From Muribaculaceae bacterium (lineage in GTDB: Bacteria > Bacteroidota > Bacteroidia > Bacteroidales > Muribaculaceae), in assembly GCA_022508985.1 (NCBI GenBank), contig JAFLUA010000006.1:1-64000 (forward strand): a stretch of 64,000 nucleotides of DNA, given 5' to 3'. The notes beneath the pieces were generated by a model, which saw only the letters and a program-made list of their open reading frames with translations, searched no databases and was not told where the DNA came from. Every line of letters starts with the position of its first letter. Within the stretch, counting starts at the first letter, position 1. Positions 8,144-18,350 of this stretch are shown in pieces. A program made the translations under genes and the position numbers.

Positions 8144-9505
8144 ATGAACAAAAAAATAATATTTGCAGGTTTGTCACTGTCGCTCGCAGCGGCTCTTTTT
8201 GCAGTATCACCCGGTAATGTTATAGAGGAGGTTGCATGGATGGTAGGTGATGAGCCGATTTATAAATCGGAGATAGAACAGGCATATCAAGATATGCAAA
8301 ACGAGCGTATGCCAATCCCGGGCGACCCCTATTGTTACATCCCGGAGCAGATAGCAATCGACCGTCTGTTTTTGCATCAAGCCGATATTGATACAGTAGA
8401 GGTTCAAGAGTCGATGGTTCAGATGCAGGTAGATGCGCAGATGAACTTCTTGGTAACCAACCTGGGCTCACGAGAAAAAGTGGAGCAGTATTTCCGTAAG
8501 TCGTATGCCGATATACGTGAATATTATGCGTCGAATATGCGCAATCGCACCCGCGTGCAGCAAGTGCGTAGTAATCTTACGAAAAATTTAAAGGTGACGC
8601 CCGGCGATGTGCGGCGCTATTTTACCGGCTTGCCCCAGGATAGTATCCCTTATATACCCTTGCAAGTTGAGGTGCAGCTTCTGACTCTCAATCCGGCAAT
8701 ACCGCAGCAAGAAATCGACGATGTAAAAGCCCGCCTGCGTGATTATGCCGACCGCGTGACAAATGGAGAAAGCGATTTTTCAACACTCGCCATCTTATAT
8801 TCAGAGGCGCCCGAAGGTGTGCGCGGCGGTGAAATCGGCTTTATGGGTCGCGGGCAACTCGTGCCTGAATACGCCGCGGTGGCATTCAATCTGAACGACC
8901 CCAAGAAAGTATCGAAGATAGTTGAAACGGAATATGGCTTCCATATAATCCAACTTATCGAAAAGCGTGGCGACCGTATTAACACACGACACATCTTGTT
9001 GCGCCCCAAAGTGGCAGAAAAAGATTTGATAGAGGCAATAACGCGTCTCGATAGTGTTCGCGCCGATATTGTCGACAATAAGAAAATAACTTTTGAAGAG
9101 GCAGTGCGCTTTGTCTCGCAAGATAAAGATACACGCATGAGTAATGGCGTGATGGTAAACTCAGAGACCGGAACGACGCGCTTCGAGATGTCGCAGTTGC
9201 CACAAGAAATATCGAAAGAAGTGGCCTTGCTACAACCCGGTGAAATTTCGAAACCATTTATAATGCGCGACCCCAAACGCGACCGTGAAATAGTGGCTCT
9301 CGTACGCCTTACCGATCGTATCGACGCTCATACAGCCAACCTGAGCGACGACTATCAGACGATAAAGGATATGTACGAAAATGCGCAACGGCAAGCTATC
9401 GTCGACGAATGGCTCGAAAAGAAGATACGCGATACGTATGTGAGAGTCGAAGATGGTTGGCGCGGTTGTGAGTTTATTCACGACGGCTGGATAAAAGCCA
9501 AATAA
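8144..9505 (+). CDS. Peptidylprolyl isomerase, PpiC/SurA family (periplasmic)
   Basis: Signal peptide; two parvulin-type segments (FSTLAILYSEAPEGVRGGEIGFMGRGQLVPEYAAVAFNL..., INTRHILLRPKV...). Confidence 0.9.
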   Translation: MNKKIIFAGLSLSLAAALFAVSPGNVIEEVAWMVGDEPIYKSEIEQAYQDMQNERMPIPGDPYCYIPEQIAIDRLFLHQADIDTVEVQESMVQMQVDAQMNFLVTNLGSREKVEQYFRKSYADIREYYASNMRNRTRVQQVRSNLTKNLKVTPGDVRRYFTGLPQDSIPYIPLQVEVQLLTLNPAIPQQEIDDVKARLRDYADRVTNGESDFSTLAILYSEAPEGVRGGEIGFMGRGQLVPEYAAVAFNLNDPKKVSKIVETEYGFHIIQLIEKRGDRINTRHILLRPKVAEKDLIEAITRLDSVRADIVDNKKITFEEAVRFVSQDKDTRMSNGVMVNSETGTTRFEMSQLPQEISKEVALLQPGEISKPFIMRDPKRDREIVALVRLTDRIDAHTANLSDDYQTIKDMYENAQRQAIVDEWLEKKIRDTYVRVEDGWRGCEFIHDGWIKAK

Positions 9506-9543
9506 GAGGCTCAAATCTTAAAGTTGATTTAAGGAGTATTGAA

Positions 9544-11337
9544 GTGCGAAGGTGCTCGTTTTTCATACTTGTAATGTTGTTGGCACTCCCGTCGATAGTG
9601 TCATGGGCTGAATATCGGCGTCCGCAAGCACCACCTATTCAACCGACGATACCCACGGCCGATCGTTCGGCCGGCAATAGAGTTTTCCTTGAGCGCGCCG
9701 ACAAGCTGCTGAAGCATCCCCAAGATTCGTTTATGATACTCGTAGGCGATGTGGTCTTTACCAAAGGCCCTATGATAATGCGATGTGACAGTGCCCATTA
9801 TTTCGCCGAAACAGAGTCGATGGATGCTTATGGCCATGTGAGCATGGAACAGGGCGACACCCTATTTGTCTTTGCCGATGAATTGAATTTTGACGGCGTA
9901 GGAGAGATTGCCACACTTTATGCCGATTTCGGTAAAAAGGTTAAGCTGATAAATCGCGATGTAAAGTTGGAGACAGATGTGTTTGTTTACGATTTGAAAT
10001 ATGACTTGGGGTACTATGAAGTCGGAGGTATGCTAACCGACCCGTCAAATACCCTCACGTCGCTCTATGGAGAGTACACTCCATCGACAAAAGAGGCAAA
10101 TTTCTACACCAATGTACATCTCAATTCGCGCAACACTACCGATACTTTAGATATTTACACCGACACACTATATTATAACACGACAACGCACGTAGCAGAG
10201 TTGCTATCGCCATCGACTATTATAAACGAGCGCGGTACGGTGTATACGTCGCTTGGAGTGTACGACACCGACAGTAATAGGACGACATTGTTCGACCGTT
10301 CGCTTGTTGTAACGTCGAGTGGCCAGACTCTTACAGCAGATACCATCTACTATGACAAAAATGCCGGCTATGGCGAGGCCTTCGGTAATATGATTCTAAC
10401 CGATACGGCGCACAATGCCGAGTTACACGCCTCATACGGCTATTACGATGAGCTTGCCGACAGCTCCTTTGCCACCGGCCGAGTACGCCTTATAGAGTAT
10501 TCGGGCAACGATACATTATATGCCCATGGCAAATATGTGCAGTCTTTTCTGCATTACGATAGCACTGAAGTCGAAGCCGATACAATAGCCGGAACGAGTG
10601 CCTATACCCGCATCGACACGACACACATTGCGGTAATGTACCCTCGAGTACGGTTCTATCGCTCAGATATGCAGGGCGTATGCGACTCGATGCGATTTAC
10701 CGAAGCCGATACCATGCTGAGAATGTATATCAATCCTGTGATATGGAATGAAAGTCAGCAAGTTTTTGGAAATATCATAGAAGTACATCTCAACGACTCC
10801 ACTATAGAACAGGCCACCTTGCCCGACCAGGCTTTTGTGACTCAGCATATCGAGGGTGACCATTTCAACCAAATGAGCGGCAAAGAAATGATTGCGTATT
10901 TCGATAACGGCGAAATGCGCAAGCTCGATATCAACGGCAATGTCGAAATAATAATGTATCCCGAAGAGAACGACTCTACGATAAACAAAATAGTTAATGC
11001 CGAGAGTAGCTTCCTAACGGCAACATTTAAGGGACAGACAACAGAATACATAAGGACATGGCCCGAAACAAACGGCACTGCTACGCCACTGTTTATGGCC
11101 AAGAAAAGCCTGTATTTCTTACCGAAATTCGATTGGTTTGAAGATATGCGTCCAACCTCGCCCGACGATATCTTTGTCGTGCCCGAGGCTATGGAGGCGA
11201 GAATGATAGAATCGGGTCGAATACCTGTAGAGCTGCCGAGACGTCAATCATCGCCATTGCATGAACGCCCCGACGGCTTAGAGCCGCAACAGATAGAAGA
11301 GCCCCAAGCTCTCCCAAATGAAGACAACAATGAATAA
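9544..11337 (+). CDS. OstA-like / LptA-domain protein
   Basis: GTG start, signal peptide, repeated LptA/OstA-type beta motifs (LVGDVVFTKGPMIMRCDSAHYFAETESMDAYGHVSMEQGDTLFVFADELNFDG). Confidence 0.85.
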   Translation: MRRCSFFILVMLLALPSIVSWAEYRRPQAPPIQPTIPTADRSAGNRVFLERADKLLKHPQDSFMILVGDVVFTKGPMIMRCDSAHYFAETESMDAYGHVSMEQGDTLFVFADELNFDGVGEIATLYADFGKKVKLINRDVKLETDVFVYDLKYDLGYYEVGGMLTDPSNTLTSLYGEYTPSTKEANFYTNVHLNSRNTTDTLDIYTDTLYYNTTTHVAELLSPSTIINERGTVYTSLGVYDTDSNRTTLFDRSLVVTSSGQTLTADTIYYDKNAGYGEAFGNMILTDTAHNAELHASYGYYDELADSSFATGRVRLIEYSGNDTLYAHGKYVQSFLHYDSTEVEADTIAGTSAYTRIDTTHIAVMYPRVRFYRSDMQGVCDSMRFTEADTMLRMYINPVIWNESQQVFGNIIEVHLNDSTIEQATLPDQAFVTQHIEGDHFNQMSGKEMIAYFDNGEMRKLDINGNVEIIMYPEENDSTINKIVNAESSFLTATFKGQTTEYIRTWPETNGTATPLFMAKKSLYFLPKFDWFEDMRPTSPDDIFVVPEAMEARMIESGRIPVELPRRQSSPLHERPDGLEPQQIEEPQALPNEDNNE

Positions 11338-11394
11338 GATAACTCATAACAGCTCAAATAGCGTTTGCTTTAAGAGTGCAAAATACATCGTGAA

Positions 11395-12579
11395 ATGACA
11401 CAGAAGTTGAAAAATAATATACCGGCCGATGATTTTGCCGACATACGGCCTTACGACGACCACCAGTTCCACGAGAAAATAGCAAGTTTGGTTCGCGAAC
11501 CGGGCTTTGAGCATGCCGTAAAGTATGTGATGCCCAACGTCGATTACAATGCTTTTGTAGAAAATCTGCTCACGGTGAAATCGCAGATGGATTTTCAGGT
11601 GAAAATCATGGGGCCGTTCTTGGAAATGCTCGTTTCGCGTACTACACACGGGCTTTCGATGACAGGGACAGAAAATGTTAAATTTGATAAGTGTTACACC
11701 TACATCAGTAATCACCGCGATATAGTCCTCGATGCTTCGTTTCTAAATCTGAATCTGATACGAAACAATAAACCCTTGACACAAGTAGCGATAGGCAATA
11801 ATCTTCTTATTTACGAGTGGATTACCGACCTTGTAAAACTTAACCGCAGTTTTATAGTAAAACGTGACACGGGTGTGCGTCAGGCGCTTGAGGCGGCCAA
11901 ACAGTTGTCGGCATATATATATCACGTTATCAACGATATGCATGAATCGCTGTGGATAGCACAGCGAGAGGGTCGTGCCAAAGACTCTAACGATTTAACG
12001 CAAGAGGGTGTAATAAAGATGCTTTCACTTGGAGGCCCGGGCACATCGAAAGAGAACTTGCTGTCGATAAATATTATTCCGGTGTCGATATCGTATGAAT
12101 ACGACCCGAATGATTATCTAAAGGTTCGCGAATTTCTTTTACGGCGGCGTAATCCTGAATTCAAAAAGAGTCAGCGCGACGACTTGTTTAGCATGGAAAC
12201 GGGTCTGTTAAGTCAAAAAGGGCGTGTGCATTTCCACATAGGGGAGTGTATCAATGAGTCGCTGGCACGTGAGTCGGGCGACGATCGCGCCGAGGCCGTC
12301 CGCAAGGCTTGTGAATTGTTAGACCGCTCAATACATCGCGGCTATAGAATATATCCATGTAATTATATCGCTTACGACGAGATAAACGGCACAAGCGAAT
12401 ATGCGTCGGAGTATAATGCCGAAGATGTAGCTATTTTTGACAAGTACATCGAAGACCAGTTGGGCAAAGTTGAAGTTGAAGATATCACAGCCGACGAGTG
12501 TGCGTTTATGCGTGAGATGATGCTTACGATGTATGCCAATCCGCTGAAGAATCAACTTTTGGCAAAGGAAAACGATTAA
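11395..12579 (+). CDS. 1-acyl-sn-glycerol-3-phosphate acyltransferase family protein
   Basis: PlsC-like block CYTYISNHRDIVLDASFLN and FIVKRDTGVRQALEAAKQL. Confidence 0.8.
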   Translation: MTQKLKNNIPADDFADIRPYDDHQFHEKIASLVREPGFEHAVKYVMPNVDYNAFVENLLTVKSQMDFQVKIMGPFLEMLVSRTTHGLSMTGTENVKFDKCYTYISNHRDIVLDASFLNLNLIRNNKPLTQVAIGNNLLIYEWITDLVKLNRSFIVKRDTGVRQALEAAKQLSAYIYHVINDMHESLWIAQREGRAKDSNDLTQEGVIKMLSLGGPGTSKENLLSINIIPVSISYEYDPNDYLKVREFLLRRRNPEFKKSQRDDLFSMETGLLSQKGRVHFHIGECINESLARESGDDRAEAVRKACELLDRSIHRGYRIYPCNYIAYDEINGTSEYASEYNAEDVAIFDKYIEDQLGKVEVEDITADECAFMREMMLTMYANPLKNQLLAKEND

Positions 12580-12599
12580 GCTGAAAGAAGACACAACCG

Positions 12600-13790
12600 A
12601 TGCGGATGCCTCTTGTAATAGTTTTGCTATTTTTCCTTCTTGGCGCACTTGTCGACGTGGTGATATGTCGTGCGGTGTTTACGCGCTGTCGGCGCGGTGT
12701 GACGCTATGGCGTCAGCTTGCTCTTTATAGTTCAATCTTTTTTGCCGTATGCCTGCTTGCCATGGTGGCATGGCCAAAGAAATCGGCTACCGACGCATCG
12801 TTTGCGATCCTGATGTGGTTTCTATACGTTTATTTGAGCGTATATATTTCAAAATTCATATTCGTATTGCTGTACATGATAGCCTGTGTGCCAATGTTGT
12901 GGCGCCGCAAGTCTCTATCATGGCTTACATACTCCGGTATCGGCATGGCTCTGCTCACCTTCGGTCTTATGTGGTGGGGTGCACTTATCAACAAGTATAA
13001 TATCGAGATAAAAGACGTTACCTACCCCAACGAGTCGCTCCCTCCGACTTTCGACGGCTTTACTATCGTGCAGTTGTCGGATATGCACGTTGGCACATAC
13101 GGCACCGACACCACATACCTGCACCGGCTTGTTGAGAAAGTGAATTCTTTGGGAGCCGACGCGGTCGTTTTTACAGGAGATATCGTTAATCGTAGCACGA
13201 CAGAACTGCTGCCGTTTGTAAATACCTTATCAGAACTTAAGGCGACATTTGGCGTATTTTCGATATTGGGAAATCATGATTACGGCGATTATCATTCATG
13301 GTCGAGCCCAGAAGCGAAACAACAGAATATGGTGCTGATGCGTCGTTTGCAGTCGCGAATGGGCTGGAAAATGCTTAATAACGAGAGTGCCACCATTTAT
13401 GCCGGAAACGACTCCATTGTTATTATCGGAGTAGAGAACATAGGCGACCCGCCATTTCCAATCTATGGCAATCTTGATAGTGCCTACCCCGGAGATTTAG
13501 CCGACGATGCTTTTAAGATACTATTGAGCCATAATCCGGCGCACTGGACTGAGGACATTGCCGATAGCCCCGATAAAAATATAGCGTTAACACTATCGGG
13601 TCATACCCATGCCATGCAGATCGAACTCTTCGGGTTGTCGCCTGCTGTGTTTCGATATAAAACGTGGGGTGGTATGTATGGCGACAACGATGGACACAGC
13701 CTCTATGTAAACATAGGGATTGGAGAAGTGGGGATGCCGGCACGAATAGGGGCTACGCCCGAAATTACACTTATAACGCTAAAAAGATGA
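12600..13790 (+). CDS. Membrane-anchored metallophosphoesterase
   Basis: N-terminal TM helices; LSDMHVG, FTGDIVNR, LGNHDYG, LSGHTHAMQ metallophosphatase motifs. Confidence 0.92.
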   Translation: MRMPLVIVLLFFLLGALVDVVICRAVFTRCRRGVTLWRQLALYSSIFFAVCLLAMVAWPKKSATDASFAILMWFLYVYLSVYISKFIFVLLYMIACVPMLWRRKSLSWLTYSGIGMALLTFGLMWWGALINKYNIEIKDVTYPNESLPPTFDGFTIVQLSDMHVGTYGTDTTYLHRLVEKVNSLGADAVVFTGDIVNRSTTELLPFVNTLSELKATFGVFSILGNHDYGDYHSWSSPEAKQQNMVLMRRLQSRMGWKMLNNESATIYAGNDSIVIIGVENIGDPPFPIYGNLDSAYPGDLADDAFKILLSHNPAHWTEDIADSPDKNIALTLSGHTHAMQIELFGLSPAVFRYKTWGGMYGDNDGHSLYVNIGIGEVGMPARIGATPEITLITLKR

Positions 13791-15934
13791 CCCAAGAAAG
13801 CGAGTTAGTGTCGAAACGTCTGGGATTGCCGCGCCAATCGGTCGAGGCAACAATCTTGCTCCTTGAAGATGGCGCAACAGTACCTTTTATAAGTCGATAT
13901 CGCAAAGAACTGACTGGCTCGCTCGATGAAGTTGCCGTTAGAGCTATCGAATCAAATTTAGCTCAAGTGCGGCAACTGATGGCGCGTAAAGATTTCATTC
14001 GCGAAGCGATAGAAGCCGTTGGCGCAATGACCTCGGATATTGCAGCACAGATAGAACGTGCCGAAACAACCACAGAACTCGAAGATATCTACGCTCCGTA
14101 TAAGCCCAAACGTCGTACTCGAGCTACCGTCGCAAAGGAAAAAGGTCTCGAGCCGCTTGCGCGAATAATTATGGCCGGAAATACAAGCGATTGTATATCA
14201 TCGGCTCGGCGCTTCGTAGGCAAAAACGACGTAAAAGATGAAAAAGATGCTCTCGCCGGTGCTTCAGATATAATAGCAGAGTGGGCTTCGGAGTCGATAC
14301 GCATGCGCAATATTACCAGAAATAGTTATCGCCGTAATGCGGTGTTGGTGAGCAAAGTAGTAAAGACGAAAGAGGCCGAATTGATGTCAACGCCATTTGC
14401 CCAGTATGGCGACTTCCGACAGACGGTAAGACGCATGCCCTCGCATCAGTATTTGGCTATGCGTAGAGCCGAACGCGAAGGCCTTGTAAAGGTAAAATAT
14501 GATCTTGGAAATTCATCTGAAGAACTTGACCAAGCGCTTTGCAATGCTTTTATACCGCGCCATGCCACCGATCAATGTGCCGACGTTATAGAAAAAGCCG
14601 TTTTAGATGCTTCAGCGCGATTATTACGCCCTTCGGTCGAAAATGAAATATCGGCAGAACTAAAAGACGAGGCCGATCGGGTGGCAATCGACCTTTTTGC
14701 GCAGAATTTGAGACAGTTATTATTGGCGGCGCCCTTGAAAGGTTTTCGGGTATTGGCAATCGACCCCGGTTATCGCACCGGATGCAAAATTGTAGCGCTC
14801 GACAAGCAAGGAAATTTGTTAGACGATGCGGTGATTTATCCTGTGCCTCCACGCTTGGATATAGCCGGCTCTCAGCGTATAGTGGAGTCTTTTGTCGAAA
14901 AGTATAACCTCGATGTCGTAGCGATAGGTAACGGCACCGCTTCTCGTGAGACCGAGCGATTTATAAAAGACAGCCATATTGTAGAACCATCGAAAGTTTT
15001 TGTCGTAAGTGAAGATGGCGCGTCGGTTTATTCAGCATCGGATATCGCGCGGCAGGAGTTCCCCGACAAAGATGTTACGGTGCGCGGTGCCGTGTCGATA
15101 GGTCGCAGGCTTATCGACCCGTTGGCAGAGCTCGTGAAAATTGATGCGAAATCGATAGGGGTAGGGCAGTATCAGCACGATGTAGACCAAAACCGGCTGA
15201 AAGACTCGCTCGACTATACTGTGATGAGTTGTGTGAACACCGTTGGCGTTGATGTTAATACGGCATCGGAAAAACTATTGTCGTATATATCCGGTATAGG
15301 GCCTGCATTGGCATCTAACATAGTGGATTATCGATATGAAAACGGCGATTTTACATCGCGTGCTTCGCTGAAAAAAGTGCCTCGGCTCGGCGATAAAGCC
15401 TATGAGTTGGCCGCCGGTTTCTTGCGCGTGCCCGGAGGACGCGAGCCCTTGGATAACACCGCCATACACCCTGAAAGCTATAGCATTGTTAGCGCTATAG
15501 CAAAGCGACTAAATGTACGTCCCGGAGATTTACACGCCAATGGCCCGCTTTTAGACAGCATTGATGTCGAATCTCTGGTGGCAGCCGGTATTGGCGGAAA
15601 ACAAACAATCGACGATATAATAGCCGAGTTGCGCAAGCCCGGACGCGACCCTCGCACTGATGATAATAGCAATGCCTTTGTTCCGGCCGTTGATTCCTTC
15701 GAGGAACTGCGTGTGGGCCAGACGCTGCCCGGCTTAGTGAATAATATAACAGCATTCGGGGCCTTCGTTGACCTTGGAATAAAAGAGAATGGCCTGTTGC
15801 ATATATCGCAGTTGTCGCATAAAAGAGTAGCGGCAGTAAGCGACGTATTGCATATCGGGCAACAAATAATGGTAAAAGTAATCGACATCGACACCCCTCG
15901 TCGGCGTATAAGTCTTAGTATGAAAGATGTATAA
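13787..15934 (+). CDS. tex: RNA-binding transcriptional accessory protein Tex
   Basis: Start refined from 13664 to ATG 13787 (ATGA overlap with the upstream stop). VPFISRYRKELTGSLDE, YqgF-like AIDPGYRTGCKIVALD, C-terminal S1 domain. Confidence 0.92.
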   Translation: MTQESELVSKRLGLPRQSVEATILLLEDGATVPFISRYRKELTGSLDEVAVRAIESNLAQVRQLMARKDFIREAIEAVGAMTSDIAAQIERAETTTELEDIYAPYKPKRRTRATVAKEKGLEPLARIIMAGNTSDCISSARRFVGKNDVKDEKDALAGASDIIAEWASESIRMRNITRNSYRRNAVLVSKVVKTKEAELMSTPFAQYGDFRQTVRRMPSHQYLAMRRAEREGLVKVKYDLGNSSEELDQALCNAFIPRHATDQCADVIEKAVLDASARLLRPSVENEISAELKDEADRVAIDLFAQNLRQLLLAAPLKGFRVLAIDPGYRTGCKIVALDKQGNLLDDAVIYPVPPRLDIAGSQRIVESFVEKYNLDVVAIGNGTASRETERFIKDSHIVEPSKVFVVSEDGASVYSASDIARQEFPDKDVTVRGAVSIGRRLIDPLAELVKIDAKSIGVGQYQHDVDQNRLKDSLDYTVMSCVNTVGVDVNTASEKLLSYISGIGPALASNIVDYRYENGDFTSRASLKKVPRLGDKAYELAAGFLRVPGGREPLDNTAIHPESYSIVSAIAKRLNVRPGDLHANGPLLDSIDVESLVAAGIGGKQTIDDIIAELRKPGRDPRTDDNSNAFVPAVDSFEELRVGQTLPGLVNNITAFGAFVDLGIKENGLLHISQLSHKRVAAVSDVLHIGQQIMVKVIDIDTPRRRISLSMKDV

Positions 15935-16298
15935 TAGTGCTTTAATATGTCTTGGAGCCAACGACGCTGATGCGTCGGAGCAGATTGTAAACACCTCTAC
16001 CTTTCTCGAGAGCCTGGGCGAAGTGTGGAAAGCGACCCCCATATACCCCAGCGATGCCGAGTATGCAGGCGATTCGGCGCCATATCTAAATCGCCTTGTT
16101 ATTTTGAAAACATATCATGATTACGAAGCATTGCTCTCTGCTACCAAACAATACGAAAGCGGAGTGCGCGCCCGGGCTCATCAACGATATGTAGCTATTG
16201 ATATTGACATCGTGGAGTGGAACGGCGCAATAATGCGTCCTGCCGATGCCGCGGCCCGATATTTTCGTAAGGGGTTAAACTTGTTTAACATTAAATAA
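15927..16298 (+). CDS. Short divergent HPPK (FolK)-like protein
   Basis: ALICLGAN..., YLNRLVILKT..., QRYVAIDIDIVEWNG resemble HPPK blocks; 123 aa; overlaps the tex end by 8 nt. Confidence 0.6.
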   Translation: MYNSALICLGANDADASEQIVNTSTFLESLGEVWKATPIYPSDAEYAGDSAPYLNRLVILKTYHDYEALLSATKQYESGVRARAHQRYVAIDIDIVEWNGAIMRPADAAARYFRKGLNLFNIK

Positions 16299-17190
16299 AC
16301 GGTCGCAGTAAGCGTGCGATACCGCGCCCACCCAAGCGCGTATAATAATAAGCTATACGTAGGGCCGTTCGGTGGCTTTTAGCTTCACTGAGTGTCTTAC
16401 GATAGAGCGCGGGGCCATCAGGCGCTTTGCTTTTTGCCGCGAGAATAATACGCTTAAGATTAATCCAATGAGCTTTTTCGTTGCCGAGAATCGAGGCGAT
16501 AGAATTTAGAGCCTTGTTTAGCTCGTCGATATTTGCCGCATGGGTGCCCATTGTAATTGAATCAGCCCCTAAATAAACATCTACGGTAGGCTCCCCCTTT
16601 AATTTTATAATAGAAGGATTAAGAGCAATTAATCGGGCTCCTAGCTCGATATCGTCCCAGATGCTGAGAGCCTTATTCCATCCTCCGGCTTTGTTGAATA
16701 GAGTGGTGGTAGCGCAATATCTCTGAGTGCCGGTCGAGCCATGGAACAGAGAGTGAAATTGGGTGTCGTTTACGCTAAAAGGCTTTATATCGGTTGTCCC
16801 GCCAAGGTTGTGAAAACGGATATCCCACCCTATGAGATCAGCTTCGGGCTGAGATTTAATGGCCTCGACAACCCTTGCGATATGGTTGGGTGCCATAGTA
16901 TCGTCGGAGTCAAAAAACAAAGTCCAAGGTGTTACAACGTGTTCAAGGCCACATTGCCGCGCTGCTGCGGCACCTGCCTGATGCTCTTGTAATATTACAA
17001 CCTTAAATTTCCGGTTTTGAGCCCACTCCGACATCATAGACGCTGAGTTGTCGGATGAATTGTTGTCAACGAGAATTACCTCAAAGTCGGTCGAGGTCTG
17101 TGCACTAATGGCATTTAGAGTCCGCATAAGCACTTTCTCCCTATTATAAACAGGAATGACAATGCTTATTATTGCTGTTGACTCACTCAT
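16291..17190 (-). CDS. Glycosyltransferase family 2
   Basis: SIVIPVYNREKVLMRTLNAISAQTSTDFEVILVDNNSSDNS and FFDSDDTM. Confidence 0.92.
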   Translation of the reverse strand: MSESTAIISIVIPVYNREKVLMRTLNAISAQTSTDFEVILVDNNSSDNSASMMSEWAQNRKFKVVILQEHQAGAAAARQCGLEHVVTPWTLFFDSDDTMAPNHIARVVEAIKSQPEADLIGWDIRFHNLGGTTDIKPFSVNDTQFHSLFHGSTGTQRYCATTTLFNKAGGWNKALSIWDDIELGARLIALNPSIIKLKGEPTVDVYLGADSITMGTHAANIDELNKALNSIASILGNEKAHWINLKRIILAAKSKAPDGPALYRKTLSEAKSHRTALRIAYYYTRLGGRGIARLLRPFI

Positions 17191-17279
17191 TGTACGGCAA
17201 AGATAACAAAAAAGTGAGGCACTAAATCTAAATCCGACTTGTTTTTTCGTAAATTTGCAAAATCTATGATGCAGTGAAT

Positions 17280-18299
17280 ATGGTTATAGACAAAAAAGAA
17301 GCATTATCGTTAAAGGGCCTGTGCATTATGTTGATAGTAATGCATAATGTTACGCATACTTTGTCGCCGTTTACCGAAAATGAATTCAGTTTTGACTATG
17401 AACAATTCCTGTATTTTATAGAAAATTTCTCAACGGCGCCGCTCACCGCTTTTTTTTCATATTATGGCTGGATTGGTGTTTCGTTCTTTGTCTTTATTAG
17501 CGGCTATGGATTGACCGTTAAATATGGCGACAAGAAAATTAATTATTTGTGTTGGATATCCAAGCACTATATTAAGTTATTCGTGTTGCTACTTGTTCCC
17601 CTGTTGCTCTATATTTGTTTGCGTATTATTAGCAAAGGGAGCGACGCATCTTATTTATACTTTATACCACAGCAACTGCTAATACTCAATATTTATCCAA
17701 GCAAAATTACACCGCAGATATATTGGTATATAGGAATGGCTTTCCAGCTATATGTGTGGTTTCTTTTAATACGCAAGATGTCGACCTCAAAATTGCTTTT
17801 TATCGGAGCGGTTATATTGGTGTTGTTGGCAGTAGCGCCATCGCGAATAGTTTCGTACCTAAGGCATAATAGTATCGGCTGGCTTCACGATTTTATTTTT
17901 GGAATAATTTGTGCAAAAGGTCTGTCTTTTAAAAAGATTAACCGCTATCTATCGGGAGTTGGCTTGCTTGTTATGCTACTGTTATTGTCGAGTAGTGGCA
18001 AAACATTTGTTATCAGCGAGCTGTCGTTTATCGCACTTCTGTTGCTCCTTCGCAAGTTGGTATCAAAAGTGTCGCTATTTGTTTATATTGGCGAAATATC
18101 AGCTGCAATTTACGTTATTCATCCGATAATGAGGTCGATAGTATTTAACAAGATAGGCGATTTTAGCGTTTTGGAAATACCTTTGCTCACGGCTACTATT
18201 GTATTGTCCGCATCTATCGTCATATCTGCTTTCTATAGTAAGTTATATAAGCATATTCTTGAAAAAACGACTAAGCACCTTGAAAGTCGCGTTTGCTAA
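17280..18299 (+). CDS. Acyltransferase family 3 (membrane O-acetyltransferase)
   Basis: Multi-TM; LKGLCIMLIVMHNVTH, FVFISGYGLTVKYG. ORF track starts at GTG 17274; ATG 17280 is equally plausible. Confidence 0.85.
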   Translation: MVIDKKEALSLKGLCIMLIVMHNVTHTLSPFTENEFSFDYEQFLYFIENFSTAPLTAFFSYYGWIGVSFFVFISGYGLTVKYGDKKINYLCWISKHYIKLFVLLLVPLLLYICLRIISKGSDASYLYFIPQQLLILNIYPSKITPQIYWYIGMAFQLYVWFLLIRKMSTSKLLFIGAVILVLLAVAPSRIVSYLRHNSIGWLHDFIFGIICAKGLSFKKINRYLSGVGLLVMLLLLSSSGKTFVISELSFIALLLLLRKLVSKVSLFVYIGEISAAIYVIHPIMRSIVFNKIGDFSVLEIPLLTATIVLSASIVISAFYSKLYKHILEKTTKHLESRVC

Positions 18300-18350
18300 A
18301 AAATTGCTAACTTTGTAGAGTATTTTCAACACTTAAAGTGGTGGCGAGAA

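Noticed and set aside
8743-9276. 177-aa ORF antisense to ppiC-like gene
   Set aside because: Overlaps a well-supported CDS; several overlapping antisense frames are open here, indicating codon-composition artefact.
18308-18315. TAACTTTG upstream of the ABC-F gene as a full promoter
   Set aside because: No TTG at the 19-21 nt spacing; the -7-like box alone is weak evidence.
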